In this document: piece after piece, positions 1-6,762 of the stretch
Layout: every line of letters begins with the position of its first letter
Position numbering within the stretch: the first letter of the stretch is position 1
NCBI GenBank assembly: GCA_023409435.1
Contig: JAEYHP010000149.1
Coordinates: 1 to 9,884 of the forward strand
Direction of reading: 5' to 3'
Source of the DNA: Bacillota bacterium
GTDB taxonomy: Bacteria > Bacillota > Clostridia > Christensenellales > CAG-138
Length of the DNA stretch: 9,884 nt
Made by a program: the position numbers and the translations under genes
Notes under the pieces: model-generated
What the model was told of the DNA's origin: nothing
The model's database searches: none
What the model saw: the letters and a program-made list of their open reading frames with translations, nothing else

Positions 1-42
1 CCGATACCGGTAAAACCATTAAGTTGGTCTATTGGCATTCTG

Positions 43-71
43 GGCCGCCCACACACAGGGCGGCCTTTCTT
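43..71 (+). terminator. Rho-independent terminator of the upstream gene
   Basis: An 8-bp perfect stem, GGCCGCCC (43-50) with GGGCGGCC (58-65), closes a 7-base loop and is followed by TTTCTT (66-71). The T-rich tail on the plus strand says it ends a plus-strand transcript entering from the left. A frame ending in TAA at 11-13 could be the last codons of that gene, but too little is present to identify it. Confidence 0.8.
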
Positions 72-79
72 GCGCTCAC

Positions 80-108
80 TTGACTTTTTTTAAAGTACAG
101 TATTAAAT
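80..108 (+). promoter_or_regulatory. Candidate sigma-A promoter of the zinc-ribbon membrane protein gene
   Basis: A TTGACT -35 box (80-85) is separated by 17 bases from TTAAAT (103-108); the AT-rich overlap TATTAAAT gives an alternative -10 at shorter spacing. It lies just after the upstream terminator, as expected for an independent unit. Transcription from here would begin near 115, downstream of the in-frame ATG at 107, which supports the ATG at 149 as the true start. Confidence 0.5.
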
Positions 109-148
109 GAAGCGTGTACGACCAAAACAAAAAAGAGGAAGCGCATAT

Positions 149-622
149 ATGGCGAAAGGCATCCAAAACAACTGCCCGTACTGCGGCAAGACGATCCGGG
201 TAAAACGCACCAAGGCGGAACACGCTTACGGCTCGCCGGTACGCACGTGCGAGTTCTGCAAAAAAACGTATATCGACCGCTACTACCGCGAGCTTGCGCT
301 GGAAGACCCCGGCAAATTGGACCGCAGAAAGGTCGCGCCCGGAAACATCGGCATGCTGCTGTTTGGCGCATTGATCATATTGCTTGGCGTTTTCCTCTTT
401 CCTGAAACAAAAGACATCATGATTAAGGTGCTCATGGCAGTGCTTGGCGGGCTTTTGACTCTAAGCGCCGCATGGGTGCTGATCACGGAATACAGGACCT
501 ACGACGCGCGCATGAAGTTTTTCGAAGAAGAGCACGCGGAATCTGAAAAACGGTTAAAGGACCCCGAATATGCCCAAAAACTGAAAAACGCGGGCTTCCG
601 CGTACCGGAAAGGTATCTTTAA
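149..622 (+). CDS. Small zinc-ribbon protein with two membrane segments, function unknown
   Basis: A 157-residue protein that I do not recognise as a named family. Two CxxC pairs (Cys9-Cys12, sequence CPYC, and Cys34-Cys37, sequence CEFC) form a probable treble-clef or rubredoxin-like zinc ribbon at the N terminus. Two hydrophobic segments follow, at about 66-84 and 89-113, making a hairpin in the membrane. The charged C-terminal tail (about 114-157) is probably helical and cytoplasmic, like the zinc ribbon. The start at 149 is preferred over an in-frame ATG at 107 because AGAGGA (134-139) sits 9 bases before it and because the apparent promoter overlaps 107. The gene stands alone between a terminator and a non-coding gap. 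Zinc-ribbon plus transmembrane proteins are common in Clostridia, often as uncharacterised membrane sensors or assembly factors; no function can be assigned here. Confidence 0.82.
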   Translation: MAKGIQNNCPYCGKTIRVKRTKAEHAYGSPVRTCEFCKKTYIDRYYRELALEDPGKLDRRKVAPGNIGMLLFGALIILLGVFLFPETKDIMIKVLMAVLGGLLTLSAAWVLITEYRTYDARMKFFEEEHAESEKRLKDPEYAQKLKNAGFRVPERYL

Positions 623-669
623 CCGCTTTTGCCGCCAATATGGCGCATGCAATCAATCATGAAACGGGT

Positions 670-761
670 GCTTTCCCCACACCATAGTAGGGAAGCTGTG
701 TTCAGCGGCTTCTAAGATAGACTTTACCCGACTTTTATGCCATAGTAGTAAAAAAGGGTAA
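670..761 (+). repeat. Two adjacent hairpins with a shared CCATAGTAG motif
   Basis: The 9-base motif CCATAGTAG occurs at 682-690 and again at 740-748. Each copy lies mainly in the loop of a possible hairpin. In the first, GCTTTCCC (670-677) pairs with GGGAAGC (690-696) with one bulged T. In the second, TTACCC (724-729) pairs with GGGTAA (756-761), extended inward by TTTT (733-736) against an A run (750-755). No open frame of note covers the stretch. It could be a pair of protein-binding RNA or DNA sites. No known RNA family was recognised. Confidence 0.4.
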
Positions 762-788
762 TTGCTCCTCCAACTAAATATGGCTTGT

Positions 789-883
789 CTTGACGTCCAG
801 TTGTGCGCCCGGCTTTGTCACAAAGCCTCGCCGAACCTCCAGTTCGGCTGCGTTTTGCTTCGCGCCGGACACAAAACTTGACG
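789..883. repeat. Structured non-coding element bounded by CTTGACG direct repeats
   Basis: Two tight hairpins stand in tandem: GGCTTTG (811-817) with CAAAGCC (821-827) around a 3-base loop, and GCCGAAC (830-836) with GTTCGGC (842-848) around a 5-base loop. A third, weaker pairing joins GTTTTG (852-857) and CAAAAC (872-877). The block is flanked by CTTGACG at 789-795 and 877-883, the right-hand copy merging into the glgA -35 box. The open frame on the minus strand here has no credible start and is not taken as a gene. This resembles an interspersed palindromic repeat inserted upstream of glgA, but only one copy lies in the window. Confidence 0.4.
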
Positions 884-905
884 CCAATCCTATGCAACAT
901 TTAAT
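878..905 (+). promoter_or_regulatory. Candidate sigma-A promoter of glgA
   Basis: TTGACG (878-883) and TTTAAT (900-905) each match the consensus at five of six positions and are 16 bases apart. Transcription would start near 912, giving a short leader of about 35 bases before the glgA ribosome binding site GGGAGG (937-942). The -35 box coincides with the right-hand boundary repeat of the upstream structured element. Confidence 0.6.
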
Positions 906-947
906 TGTCGGATCAATGTCATACCAATCTGCCTGTGGGAGGAACCT

Positions 948-2435
948 ATGAAACTTCTTTTTGCGGCATCGGAAGCCGTACCCTTTGTCAAGACGGGCGG
1001 CCTGGCGGATGTCGCGGGCACGTTGCCTGCGGCGCTTGCAAAGGCGGGGGTGGATGCGCGCGTCATATTGCCCAAGTACCGGGATATCGACCCGAAATGG
1101 AAGGCCCTGATGACGCACATCGCGGATTTTTATGTCACGATGGGTTGGCGCAGGCAATACTGCGGGCTCGAGAGCATCGTATTAGAGGACGTCATCTATT
1201 ATTTCGTGGACAACGAGTTCTATTTTGCGAGGGACAGCGTATACGGCAGCGGCCAGGAGGAAGGGGAGCGGTTCGGGTTTTACTGCCGCGCGGTGCTCGA
1301 AGCGCTGCCGCATATCGGCTTTTTCCCGGACGTGCTGCACTGCAACGACTGGCAAACGGGCATGATCCCCACGCTTTTAAAGCTCCAGTACATGCACCTG
1401 CCGCAGTACAGCCGCATCCGTACGCTGTTTACCATACACAACCTCAAGTTCCAGGGCGTGTTCGAATGGGGCCAGATCGACGAACTGTTCGGCCTGGGCG
1501 CCAAATATTACACGCCGGATTATCTGGAGTTTTACGGCGGCATCAGCTTTATGAAGGGCGGCGTCGTATTTTCGGACCGCATCAGCACCGTCAGCCCCAG
1601 CTACGCAAGCGAGATTCAGTCCCCCTATTACGGGGAGCGGCTGGACGGGCTTCTGCGCATGCGTGTGCATCAGATGAGCGGCATATTGAACGGCATCGAT
1701 TATGAGATATGGAACCCCTCCACGGATAAGGCGATTATCGAAAACTACGATGTCGACCGCCTCGCCGGAAAAGCCGTATGCAAGGCGGCGCTGCAAAGGG
1801 AGTTCGGTCTGCCGGAAGAGGACGTGGCGGTTGTCGCCATCGTGTCCCGCCTTACGGAGCAGAAGGGTCTGGATCTTTTGGAGCGTGTGCTTGACGACGT
1901 CATGAAGCAGCCCATACAGCTCATCGTTATGGGCCAGGGGGAAACGCATTACCACGAAATGTTCCTCTGGGCGCAGTGGCGCTATAAGGGCAAAGTCGCG
2001 GCCAGGTTCGAATACAGCGAGCCTCTGGCGCACCGCGTGTACGCGGGGGCGGACATGTTTTTAATGCCCTCCCGGTTTGAGCCCTGCGGGCTTTCGCAGC
2101 TCATTTCCCTGCGCTACGGCACGGTACCGGTCGTGCGGGAGACGGGCGGCCTGCGGGATACGGTGGAGCCGTACAACAAGTATTCGGATGAGGGCACCGG
2201 TTTCTCCTTCTCCAATTACAACGCGCATGAAATGCTCTTTACGCTCGAGCGCGCGATCCAGTATTATCTCGATCACAAGCTGTGGGCGCGGCTTATTCAG
2301 CGGGGCATGTCGGCGGATTTCGGCTGGGACCGCTCGGCGGCAAAATACCTTGCGCTGTACAATGAAATGCAGGGCATTCCCCAAAGCAGAAGTAGCCGCG
2401 CGTATATCGCGGAGGACGGGCCCAAAGGCTCCTGA
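948..2435 (+). CDS. glgA: Glycogen synthase (ADP-glucose type, GT5 family)
   Basis: The product transfers glucose from ADP-glucose to the non-reducing end of an alpha-1,4-glucan, the chain-elongation step of glycogen synthesis in the cytoplasm. At 495 residues it is full length for the family. The N-terminal GT-B half begins with the nucleotide-sugar loop KTGGL (Lys15-Leu19) and includes the IHN motif around His164. The C-terminal half carries Arg301 and Lys306 in VSRLTEQKG, the catalytic-site EPCG (Glu378) in SRFEPCGLSQL, and TGGLRDTV (399-406). These residues sit one position beyond E. coli Arg300, Lys305 and Glu377. The ATG at 948 follows GGGAGG at 937-942 by 5 bases. No other glycogen genes (glgC, glgD, glgB, glgP) are next to it: upstream is a structured gap and downstream is an LCP gene with its own promoter. 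It is therefore probably a single-gene unit. No clear terminator was seen after the stop codon. Confidence 0.97.
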   Translation: MKLLFAASEAVPFVKTGGLADVAGTLPAALAKAGVDARVILPKYRDIDPKWKALMTHIADFYVTMGWRRQYCGLESIVLEDVIYYFVDNEFYFARDSVYGSGQEEGERFGFYCRAVLEALPHIGFFPDVLHCNDWQTGMIPTLLKLQYMHLPQYSRIRTLFTIHNLKFQGVFEWGQIDELFGLGAKYYTPDYLEFYGGISFMKGGVVFSDRISTVSPSYASEIQSPYYGERLDGLLRMRVHQMSGILNGIDYEIWNPSTDKAIIENYDVDRLAGKAVCKAALQREFGLPEEDVAVVAIVSRLTEQKGLDLLERVLDDVMKQPIQLIVMGQGETHYHEMFLWAQWRYKGKVAARFEYSEPLAHRVYAGADMFLMPSRFEPCGLSQLISLRYGTVPVVRETGGLRDTVEPYNKYSDEGTGFSFSNYNAHEMLFTLERAIQYYLDHKLWARLIQRGMSADFGWDRSAAKYLALYNEMQGIPQSRSSRAYIAEDGPKGS

Positions 2436-2473
2436 TCTGGCACCCTGAAAACCCGAACATTGTCGAATAAGCA

Positions 2474-2502
2474 TTGCAGGTTGGCCTCTGATTTGCTATC
2501 AT
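2474..2502 (+). promoter_or_regulatory. Candidate promoter of the LCP gene
   Basis: TATCAT (2497-2502) is a five-of-six -10 box; a weak -35, TTGCAG (2474-2479), lies exactly 17 bases upstream. Transcription would begin near 2509, leaving a leader of roughly 94 bases before the ATG at 2603. The absence of an obvious terminator after glgA means read-through from that gene is also possible. Confidence 0.4.
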
Positions 2503-2602
2503 TCACTCATACACGGTGCATGGTACAAACGGAGGCCGCTTTGCGCCGTGGGTTGTTGCGCGTCTTTGTATAGAAGCGGGACAGCCTTTGGAAGGAAACG
2601 TA

Positions 2603-4030
2603 ATGGAAGAAAAAGAAGGGCGTACACGCCAAATACGTGCCAAAAAAGAAAAGAAAACCGTCCAACGCGCCCCAAAACAGGGGGATGCGTTGGACTCTTC
2701 TAACAACCAAAAAAAAGAAAAGAAAAAGCGCGGCGTATTGTTTAAAGTGCTGCTGGGCGCAGGGCTGCTGCTGGGCGGCGCCGTCATCGCAGTACTGCTG
2801 CTGGGCGGCACGCTGTTTTTGCGCATGTCCCGCCCCGGCGATACCGTATTTGCGGAGGAAGACAACGGCACGCCCGCGCCTACGATTGCGGCGACCCCCG
2901 CGCCGGTTCCCACGCCTGTGGTCACGCCGGAGCCGGGGGCAACGCCTTCGCCCACGCCCGTGCCCACGCCGCAGCCGTTACACGATCTTTACCCGCAGAC
3001 ATTCTTGACGGACGCACAAAAGGCCGCGATACAGGCGCAGAACGCGAATGCGGCGGAGTATGCGAATATACTCCTTGTCGGGGTGGACCGGCGCGGTACG
3101 CGCGGAAACTCCAACGCGGACGTGATCATGGTCGCTTCCATCGACCGCCACAATGGCAGGCTCAAGCTGACGTCGCTGCTGCGCGACCTCTACGTGCCCA
3201 TAGAAGGCTACGAGCCCTCGCGCATCAATTCGGCTGCGGCAAAGGGCGGTATTCCGCTTTTGATGAATACGGTCAATTCCGCGCTGCAAATGAATATCAA
3301 GAACTATGTACTCGTGGATTTCTCCATGTTCGAGGATATTGTGGACAAGCTGGGCGGCGTTACTGTGCGCATGAGCGCTGCGGAAATCTCCGCGGCCAAC
3401 GACAATATCGCAGGGCTCAACAAACAAAGAAACGTCCCCTATCTGTGGGACGGGTTCATATTCGCTGAACCCGGCAACGTGAAACTTACCGGAAAACAGG
3501 CGCTAGGCTATGCCCGCATACGGCACCTGGACAGCGACTTTGTGCGCACCAATCGTCAGTTTAAGGTGCTTACCGCCATATTCGCGAAGTTCCGCTCCAA
3601 GGACCTGACCAAGCAGTATGATCTTTTATACGATCTCATGCCCATGGTGGAAACCGACCTTACTCCCGTGCAGATCATCGATATCGCTATCTCCGCGCTG
3701 TCCATGGATACGCAAGGGCTTTTGCATATGGCGGTGCCGCAGGAGGGGCATTATAAATCCAGCCGCGTTGGCGGAAGCTCTGTACTGATCATGGATATGC
3801 CCATGCACGCGTGGCTTGTGCACCGCTTTATCTATACAAGCGTCGAAGAACCGGAGGAAGCCAAGGTGCTTTCCGGTGGGAAGTCCCTGCCGCCGCGCAC
3901 GCCCGGCCCCACGCTGCCGCCGACGCCCCTGCCGTCATTGTTGCCGGGGGAAACGCCGCTTCCGTCGGATACGCCGCTGCCGGAAGATATGGAGACGCCC
4001 ATCCTTGAGATACCGGAAGCGGTGGGGTAA
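2603..4030 (+). CDS. LytR-CpsA-Psr (LCP) family cell-wall glycopolymer ligase
   Basis: LCP proteins sit in the membrane with the catalytic domain outside and attach lipid-linked wall polymers (teichoic acids, capsule, other glycopolymers) to peptidoglycan; some members are named as transcription attenuators. This 475-residue protein has a very basic cytoplasmic N terminus (1-43), one membrane segment (about 44-74) and a Thr/Pro-rich spacer (about 90-126). The LCP domain (about 154-335) carries NILLVGVDRRG (155-165), Asp173 in NSNADVIMV, Arg194 in SLLRDLYV, the block ARIRHLD (304-310) and DFVRTNRQ (312-319), which supply the conserved Asp and Arg residues that bind metal and polyprenyl pyrophosphate. 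A second Pro/Thr-rich tail (427-475) ends the protein. The start at 2603 is chosen over an upstream in-frame ATG at 2516 because AAGGA (2592-2596) lies 6 bases before it and the extra residues look non-coding. The polymer attached cannot be told from the window. Confidence 0.93.
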   Translation: MEEKEGRTRQIRAKKEKKTVQRAPKQGDALDSSNNQKKEKKKRGVLFKVLLGAGLLLGGAVIAVLLLGGTLFLRMSRPGDTVFAEEDNGTPAPTIAATPAPVPTPVVTPEPGATPSPTPVPTPQPLHDLYPQTFLTDAQKAAIQAQNANAAEYANILLVGVDRRGTRGNSNADVIMVASIDRHNGRLKLTSLLRDLYVPIEGYEPSRINSAAAKGGIPLLMNTVNSALQMNIKNYVLVDFSMFEDIVDKLGGVTVRMSAAEISAANDNIAGLNKQRNVPYLWDGFIFAEPGNVKLTGKQALGYARIRHLDSDFVRTNRQFKVLTAIFAKFRSKDLTKQYDLLYDLMPMVETDLTPVQIIDIAISALSMDTQGLLHMAVPQEGHYKSSRVGGSSVLIMDMPMHAWLVHRFIYTSVEEPEEAKVLSGGKSLPPRTPGPTLPPTPLPSLLPGETPLPSDTPLPEDMETPILEIPEAVG

Positions 4031-4047
4031 GTATCCTGTGTAAAATC

Positions 4048-4076
4048 CGCTCAAGGCCCGCAGGGCCTTATGAGCG
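4048..4076 (+). terminator. Strong hairpin after the LCP gene, no T tail
   Basis: CGCTC plus AAGGCCC (4048-4059) pairs with GGGCCTT plus GAGCG (4063-4076) around a GCA loop, with two unpaired bases (4070-4071). It begins 17 bases after the LCP stop codon. The plus strand downstream is an A run rather than T, so it is not a classical intrinsic terminator. It may protect the 3' end of the LCP message or act with the adjacent converging terminator. Confidence 0.5.
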
Positions 4077-4077
4077 C

Positions 4078-4109
4078 AAAAAAAGCGGCAAGCCCGCTGT
4101 GCTTGCCGC
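4078..4109 (-). terminator. Rho-independent terminator of the DUF1292 gene
   Basis: Read on the minus strand, GCGGCAAGC (4109-4101) pairs perfectly with GCTTGCCGC (4093-4085) around a 7-base loop and is followed by seven T residues (4084-4078). It lies about 20 bases beyond the stop codon of the minus-strand gene, which is the expected position. Confidence 0.88.
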
Positions 4110-4128
4110 CGTTTCGGTGTTAACCGGA

Positions 4129-4464
4129 TTATTCCTTGGGTTCCTCGTCTTCTTCCTCTTCGTCTTCCACGTCGAGCTCGCCCAGGCGCTCTTCGACGAT
4201 GGCGGAAAGCACGTCCATCAGGTTTTCATCCGCGGGGAGGAATTCTTCCGTGTCGCCGTTGACGACGACCTTCATAATATAAACGTCCTGTTCGGCATGA
4301 TCATGGTCGCAGTCCTCGTCCTCGCACTCGCCGTCGGGGACATCTGAAAGATCCATCAGTACCGCGTATTCCTGGCCTTCGTAGTCGAAATAATCGATTA
4401 CGTCCAGCTCAAACTCGTTGCCTTCATCATCGGAGAATACCACAACGTCACGTTCTTCTTCCAT
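4129..4464 (-). CDS. DUF1292 family small acidic protein (YrzB-like)
   Basis: A 111-residue, strongly acidic protein that matches the DUF1292 pattern common in Bacillota. The N-terminal half (4-40) reads as alternating beta strands (DVVVFSDDEG, FELDVIDYFDYEGQEYAVL). A second strand block follows (about 59-70, DVYIMKVVVNG), then a helix (79-97) and a run of Glu/Asp (98-109). Its cellular role is not established. The insert between the two strand blocks is unusual, with Cys47, Cys52, His54 and His56 in an Asp/Glu-rich setting that could bind a metal. The start at 4464 is preferred over an upstream in-frame ATG at 4572 because AGGTGG (4479-4474) precedes it by 9 bases and because a strong promoter (4524-4496) lies between the two. 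It is a single-gene unit, convergent with LCP and divergent from the YheO-like regulator. Confidence 0.9.
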   Translation of the reverse strand: MEEERDVVVFSDDEGNEFELDVIDYFDYEGQEYAVLMDLSDVPDGECEDEDCDHDHAEQDVYIMKVVVNGDTEEFLPADENLMDVLSAIVEERLGELDVEDEEEEDEEPKE

Positions 4465-4495
4465 GGTTTTACACCACCTCTCGCAATTTGGTTTC

Positions 4496-4524
4496 ATTGT
4501 ATCGCATGGCGACAAGCTTTTCAA
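4496..4524 (-). promoter_or_regulatory. Sigma-A promoter of the DUF1292 gene
   Basis: On the minus strand, TTGAAA (4524-4519) and TACAAT (4501-4496) are separated by exactly 17 bases, each matching the consensus at five of six positions. Transcription would begin near 4489, leaving a short leader of about 25 bases that contains the ribosome binding site. This fixes the translation start at 4464. Confidence 0.75.
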
Positions 4525-4669
4525 TGGCTGAATTGCGGCGGCGGCGCTATAAGGGTGTAAAGATTGCTTCAAGGCCGCAGCAATTCGCCTCTTATGTAGT
4601 ATAGCCTGCGGGGCGGCGGAAAAACGCAGGAATAGTCAAAATTTTATTTAGAAAACCTAAAAATTTTTG

Positions 4670-4698
4670 TTGGTTTCTTCCGGCAAGTATGGTATATT
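4670..4698 (+). promoter_or_regulatory. Candidate promoter of the regulator-ygeY-ygeW set
   Basis: TATATT (4693-4698) is a good -10 box, with a partial -35, TTGGTT (4670-4675), 17 bases upstream. The bases just before it (4631-4669) are very AT-rich and contain an imperfect inverted repeat (TTTAG at 4647-4651 against CTAAA), which could be an UP element or an operator. Transcription would begin near 4705. Confidence 0.5.
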
Positions 4699-4725
4699 TG
4701 ATTTCAGAAAGCGAGGGTAACGATC

Positions 4726-5340
4726 GTGATGATGGAATTCCTCAAACGGCTCGCCGTGGCGCTCTCTACACAGTTCGGCGATAACTGCGAGGTGGTGGTA
4801 CACGACCTGACCAAGGCGGAGAACACCATTGTGGCTATCGAAAACGGGCACGTGAGCCACCGCAAGGTGGGGGACGGGCCTTCCCACATAGTGCTCGAGG
4901 CCATGAAAAAGGACTCAAGCGAGCTTCATGACCACCTTGGCTATCTTGCCCGCACGCATGACGGGCGTATCGTCAAGTCCAGCACCATTTTTATCCGGGA
5001 TGAAGTTGGCAAGGTCGAAGGCATCCTTTCCATTAATTACGATATCACCGGGCTTTTGATGGCCGAGGGCGCCGTCAAGTCCATCATCAACCACGACAAC
5101 GGCGAAAAGCCGGAGCGTATCCCGCAGAACGTCAACGATCTCTTGGACGATCTTATCGACCAGAGCGTCGCGAACGTCGGCAAGCCTGTCGCGCTGATGT
5201 CCAAGGAGGATAAAATCCGCGCCATACAGTACCTCAACAACGCCGGCGCGTTCCTCATCACCAAGAGCGGAGACAAGGTCTCCAAGCATTTCGGCATTTC
5301 GAAGTACACGCTGTATTCCTACATCGACGCAAAGGGCTGA
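4726..5340 (+). CDS. YheO-like PAS/HTH transcriptional regulator (DauR family)
   Basis: A 204-residue protein with the two-domain layout of the YheO/DauR family. An N-terminal YheO-type PAS domain (about 4-115) reads from CEVVVHDL (21-28) through ENGHVSHRKVGDG (39-51) and STIFIRDEVGKVEGILSIN (86-104). A C-terminal helix-turn-helix (about 155-203) ends in a recognition helix around VSKHFGISKYTLYSYI (185-200). Family members bind DNA and are thought to sense small molecules through the PAS domain; DauR of Pseudomonas controls D-arginine catabolism. Translation probably starts at the GTG at 4726, 8 bases after GAGGG (4713-4717), though the two following ATG codons (4729, 4732) are alternatives. 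Only 59 bases separate it from the downstream hydrolase gene, and it is the first gene of the unit. It is therefore the likely local regulator of ygeY and ygeW; its ligand is unknown. Confidence 0.9.
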   Translation: MMMEFLKRLAVALSTQFGDNCEVVVHDLTKAENTIVAIENGHVSHRKVGDGPSHIVLEAMKKDSSELHDHLGYLARTHDGRIVKSSTIFIRDEVGKVEGILSINYDITGLLMAEGAVKSIINHDNGEKPERIPQNVNDLLDDLIDQSVANVGKPVALMSKEDKIRAIQYLNNAGAFLITKSGDKVSKHFGISKYTLYSYIDAKG

Positions 5341-5399
5341 AAAACTTCGCCCGGTAAATACTGATAAAGCAAAGGCACCAGAAAGGAAGGAACGACACA

Positions 5400-6761
5400 A
5401 TGGATTTTTCCGCGATCCGCAAAGCGTCCGAAGCGTACTTGCCCCAAATGACCAAGTTCCTGCGCGACCTTATCGCGATCCCCAGCGAAAGTTGCCAGGA
5501 GGAGGGCGTCATCAAGCGCACCATCGAGGAAATGAAACTCCTGGGCTTCGATAGGGCCGAGATCGACGGCCAGGGCAACGCCCTCGGCTTCATGGGTAAC
5601 GGGAAAAGGATCATTGCATTCGATGGGCATATCGACACCGTGGGTATCGGCAACATCGACAACTGGAAGTTTGACCCCTACAAGGGCTTTGAAAGCGAAA
5701 CCGAAATTGGCGGCCGCGGCGGCTCGGATCAGGAGGGCGGCGTGGTTTCCGCCGTGTACGGCGCGAAGATCATGAAGGACCTGAACCTGATCCCCGAAGA
5801 CGTTACCATACTCGTTACCGCCACCGTGCAGGAAGAGGATTGCGACGGCGTCTGCTGGCAATACATCCATAACGAAGGCAAAATCACGCCCGAGTTTGTG
5901 GTTTCCACCGAACCGACCGATGGCGGCATTTATCGCGGCCACCGCGGGCGCATGGAAATCCGCGTGGACGTGCAGGGCGTTTCCTGCCACGGCTCCGCGC
6001 CCGAGCGCGGCGACAACGCCATTTACAAAATGGCCGAAATCCTCCTTGACGTGAAGGCGCTCAACGCCAACGGCTGCACTGAGACCGATGAGATCAAGGG
6101 CCTTGTGAAAATGCTCGACCCGAAGTTCAACCCCGAGCATTATGAGGATGCGCGGTTCCTCGGCCGCGGCACCGTTACCACATCGGAGATATTCTTCACC
6201 TCTCCGAGCCGCTGCGCGGTTGCGGACTCCTGCTCCGTCTCCCTCGACCGCCGCATGACTGCGGGCGAAACCTGGGAATCCTGCCTTAAGGAAATCGAAA
6301 ACCTGCCCGCCTGCAAGAAGTACGGCGCAAAGGTTTCCATGTATATGTACGACCGTCCCGCATGGACGGGCCTTGCGTATCCGACTGAGTGCTATTTCCC
6401 CACCTGGATCAACAAGGAGACCGCTCCCCATGTGCAGGCCGTTGTGGATGCGCACAAGGCGCTCTATGGCGACGAGCGCATCGGCGATCCCGCTTCCATG
6501 CACTTACGTAAGCGTCCCCTCACCGATAAATGGACGTTCTCGACCAACGGCGTTTCCATTCAGGGCCGCTACGGCATTCCCTGCGTGGGCTTCGGGCCGG
6601 GTGCCGAGTCGCAGGCGCATGCACCCAACGAGGTCATCTGGAAGCAGGACCTTGCGACCTGTGCCGCCGTTTACGCCGCTATCCCCGGCCTTTACAAGGG
6701 CAAGAGCGGCGAGGACGTCGTGCAGTTCCGCGCGGGCAAAACCAACAACGACATTAAATAA
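5400..6761 (+). CDS. ygeY: YgeY-type M20 family metallohydrolase
   Basis: A zinc-dependent amidohydrolase of the M20/ArgE/DapE group, cytoplasmic. The match to E. coli YgeY, as I recall that sequence, is strong along most of its length, for example IPSESC (27-32), HIDTVGIGNI (77-86), TVQEEDCDG (142-150), VSCHGSAPERGDNAI (194-208) and EIFFTSPSRCAVADSC (263-278). Metal ligands expected for M20 enzymes are visible: His77 and Asp79, Asp110 in GGSDQEGG, the QEED pair (Glu145 general base, Glu146 ligand) and His407 in AHAPNE. At 453 residues it is longer than E. coli YgeY (about 400), with extra residues near 217-250 and 358-373 and at the C terminus. The ATG at 5400 follows AAGGAAGG (5383-5390) by 9 bases. 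YgeY homologues occur with YgeW and YgeX in loci linked to anaerobic urate/purine breakdown; the exact substrate is unsettled. Other M20 activities (deacetylase, dipeptidase) remain possible. Confidence 0.93.
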   Translation: MDFSAIRKASEAYLPQMTKFLRDLIAIPSESCQEEGVIKRTIEEMKLLGFDRAEIDGQGNALGFMGNGKRIIAFDGHIDTVGIGNIDNWKFDPYKGFESETEIGGRGGSDQEGGVVSAVYGAKIMKDLNLIPEDVTILVTATVQEEDCDGVCWQYIHNEGKITPEFVVSTEPTDGGIYRGHRGRMEIRVDVQGVSCHGSAPERGDNAIYKMAEILLDVKALNANGCTETDEIKGLVKMLDPKFNPEHYEDARFLGRGTVTTSEIFFTSPSRCAVADSCSVSLDRRMTAGETWESCLKEIENLPACKKYGAKVSMYMYDRPAWTGLAYPTECYFPTWINKETAPHVQAVVDAHKALYGDERIGDPASMHLRKRPLTDKWTFSTNGVSIQGRYGIPCVGFGPGAESQAHAPNEVIWKQDLATCAAVYAAIPGLYKGKSGEDVVQFRAGKTNNDIK

Positions 6762-6762
6762 G

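Noticed and set aside
774..1157. Minus-strand open frame across the structured element upstream of glgA
   Set aside because: Overlaps the glgA start, has no ribosome binding site, and its reading follows the hairpin repeats rather than any protein pattern.
4605..4630. CCTGCG and CGCAGG inverted repeat in the divergent region
   Set aside because: Only six base pairs with a 14-base loop; too weak to call a site without comparison to relatives.
5319..6503. Long open frame on the minus strand antisense to ygeY (394 codons)
   Set aside because: It mirrors a confidently identified gene, has no recognisable domain, and long antisense frames are expected at this GC content.
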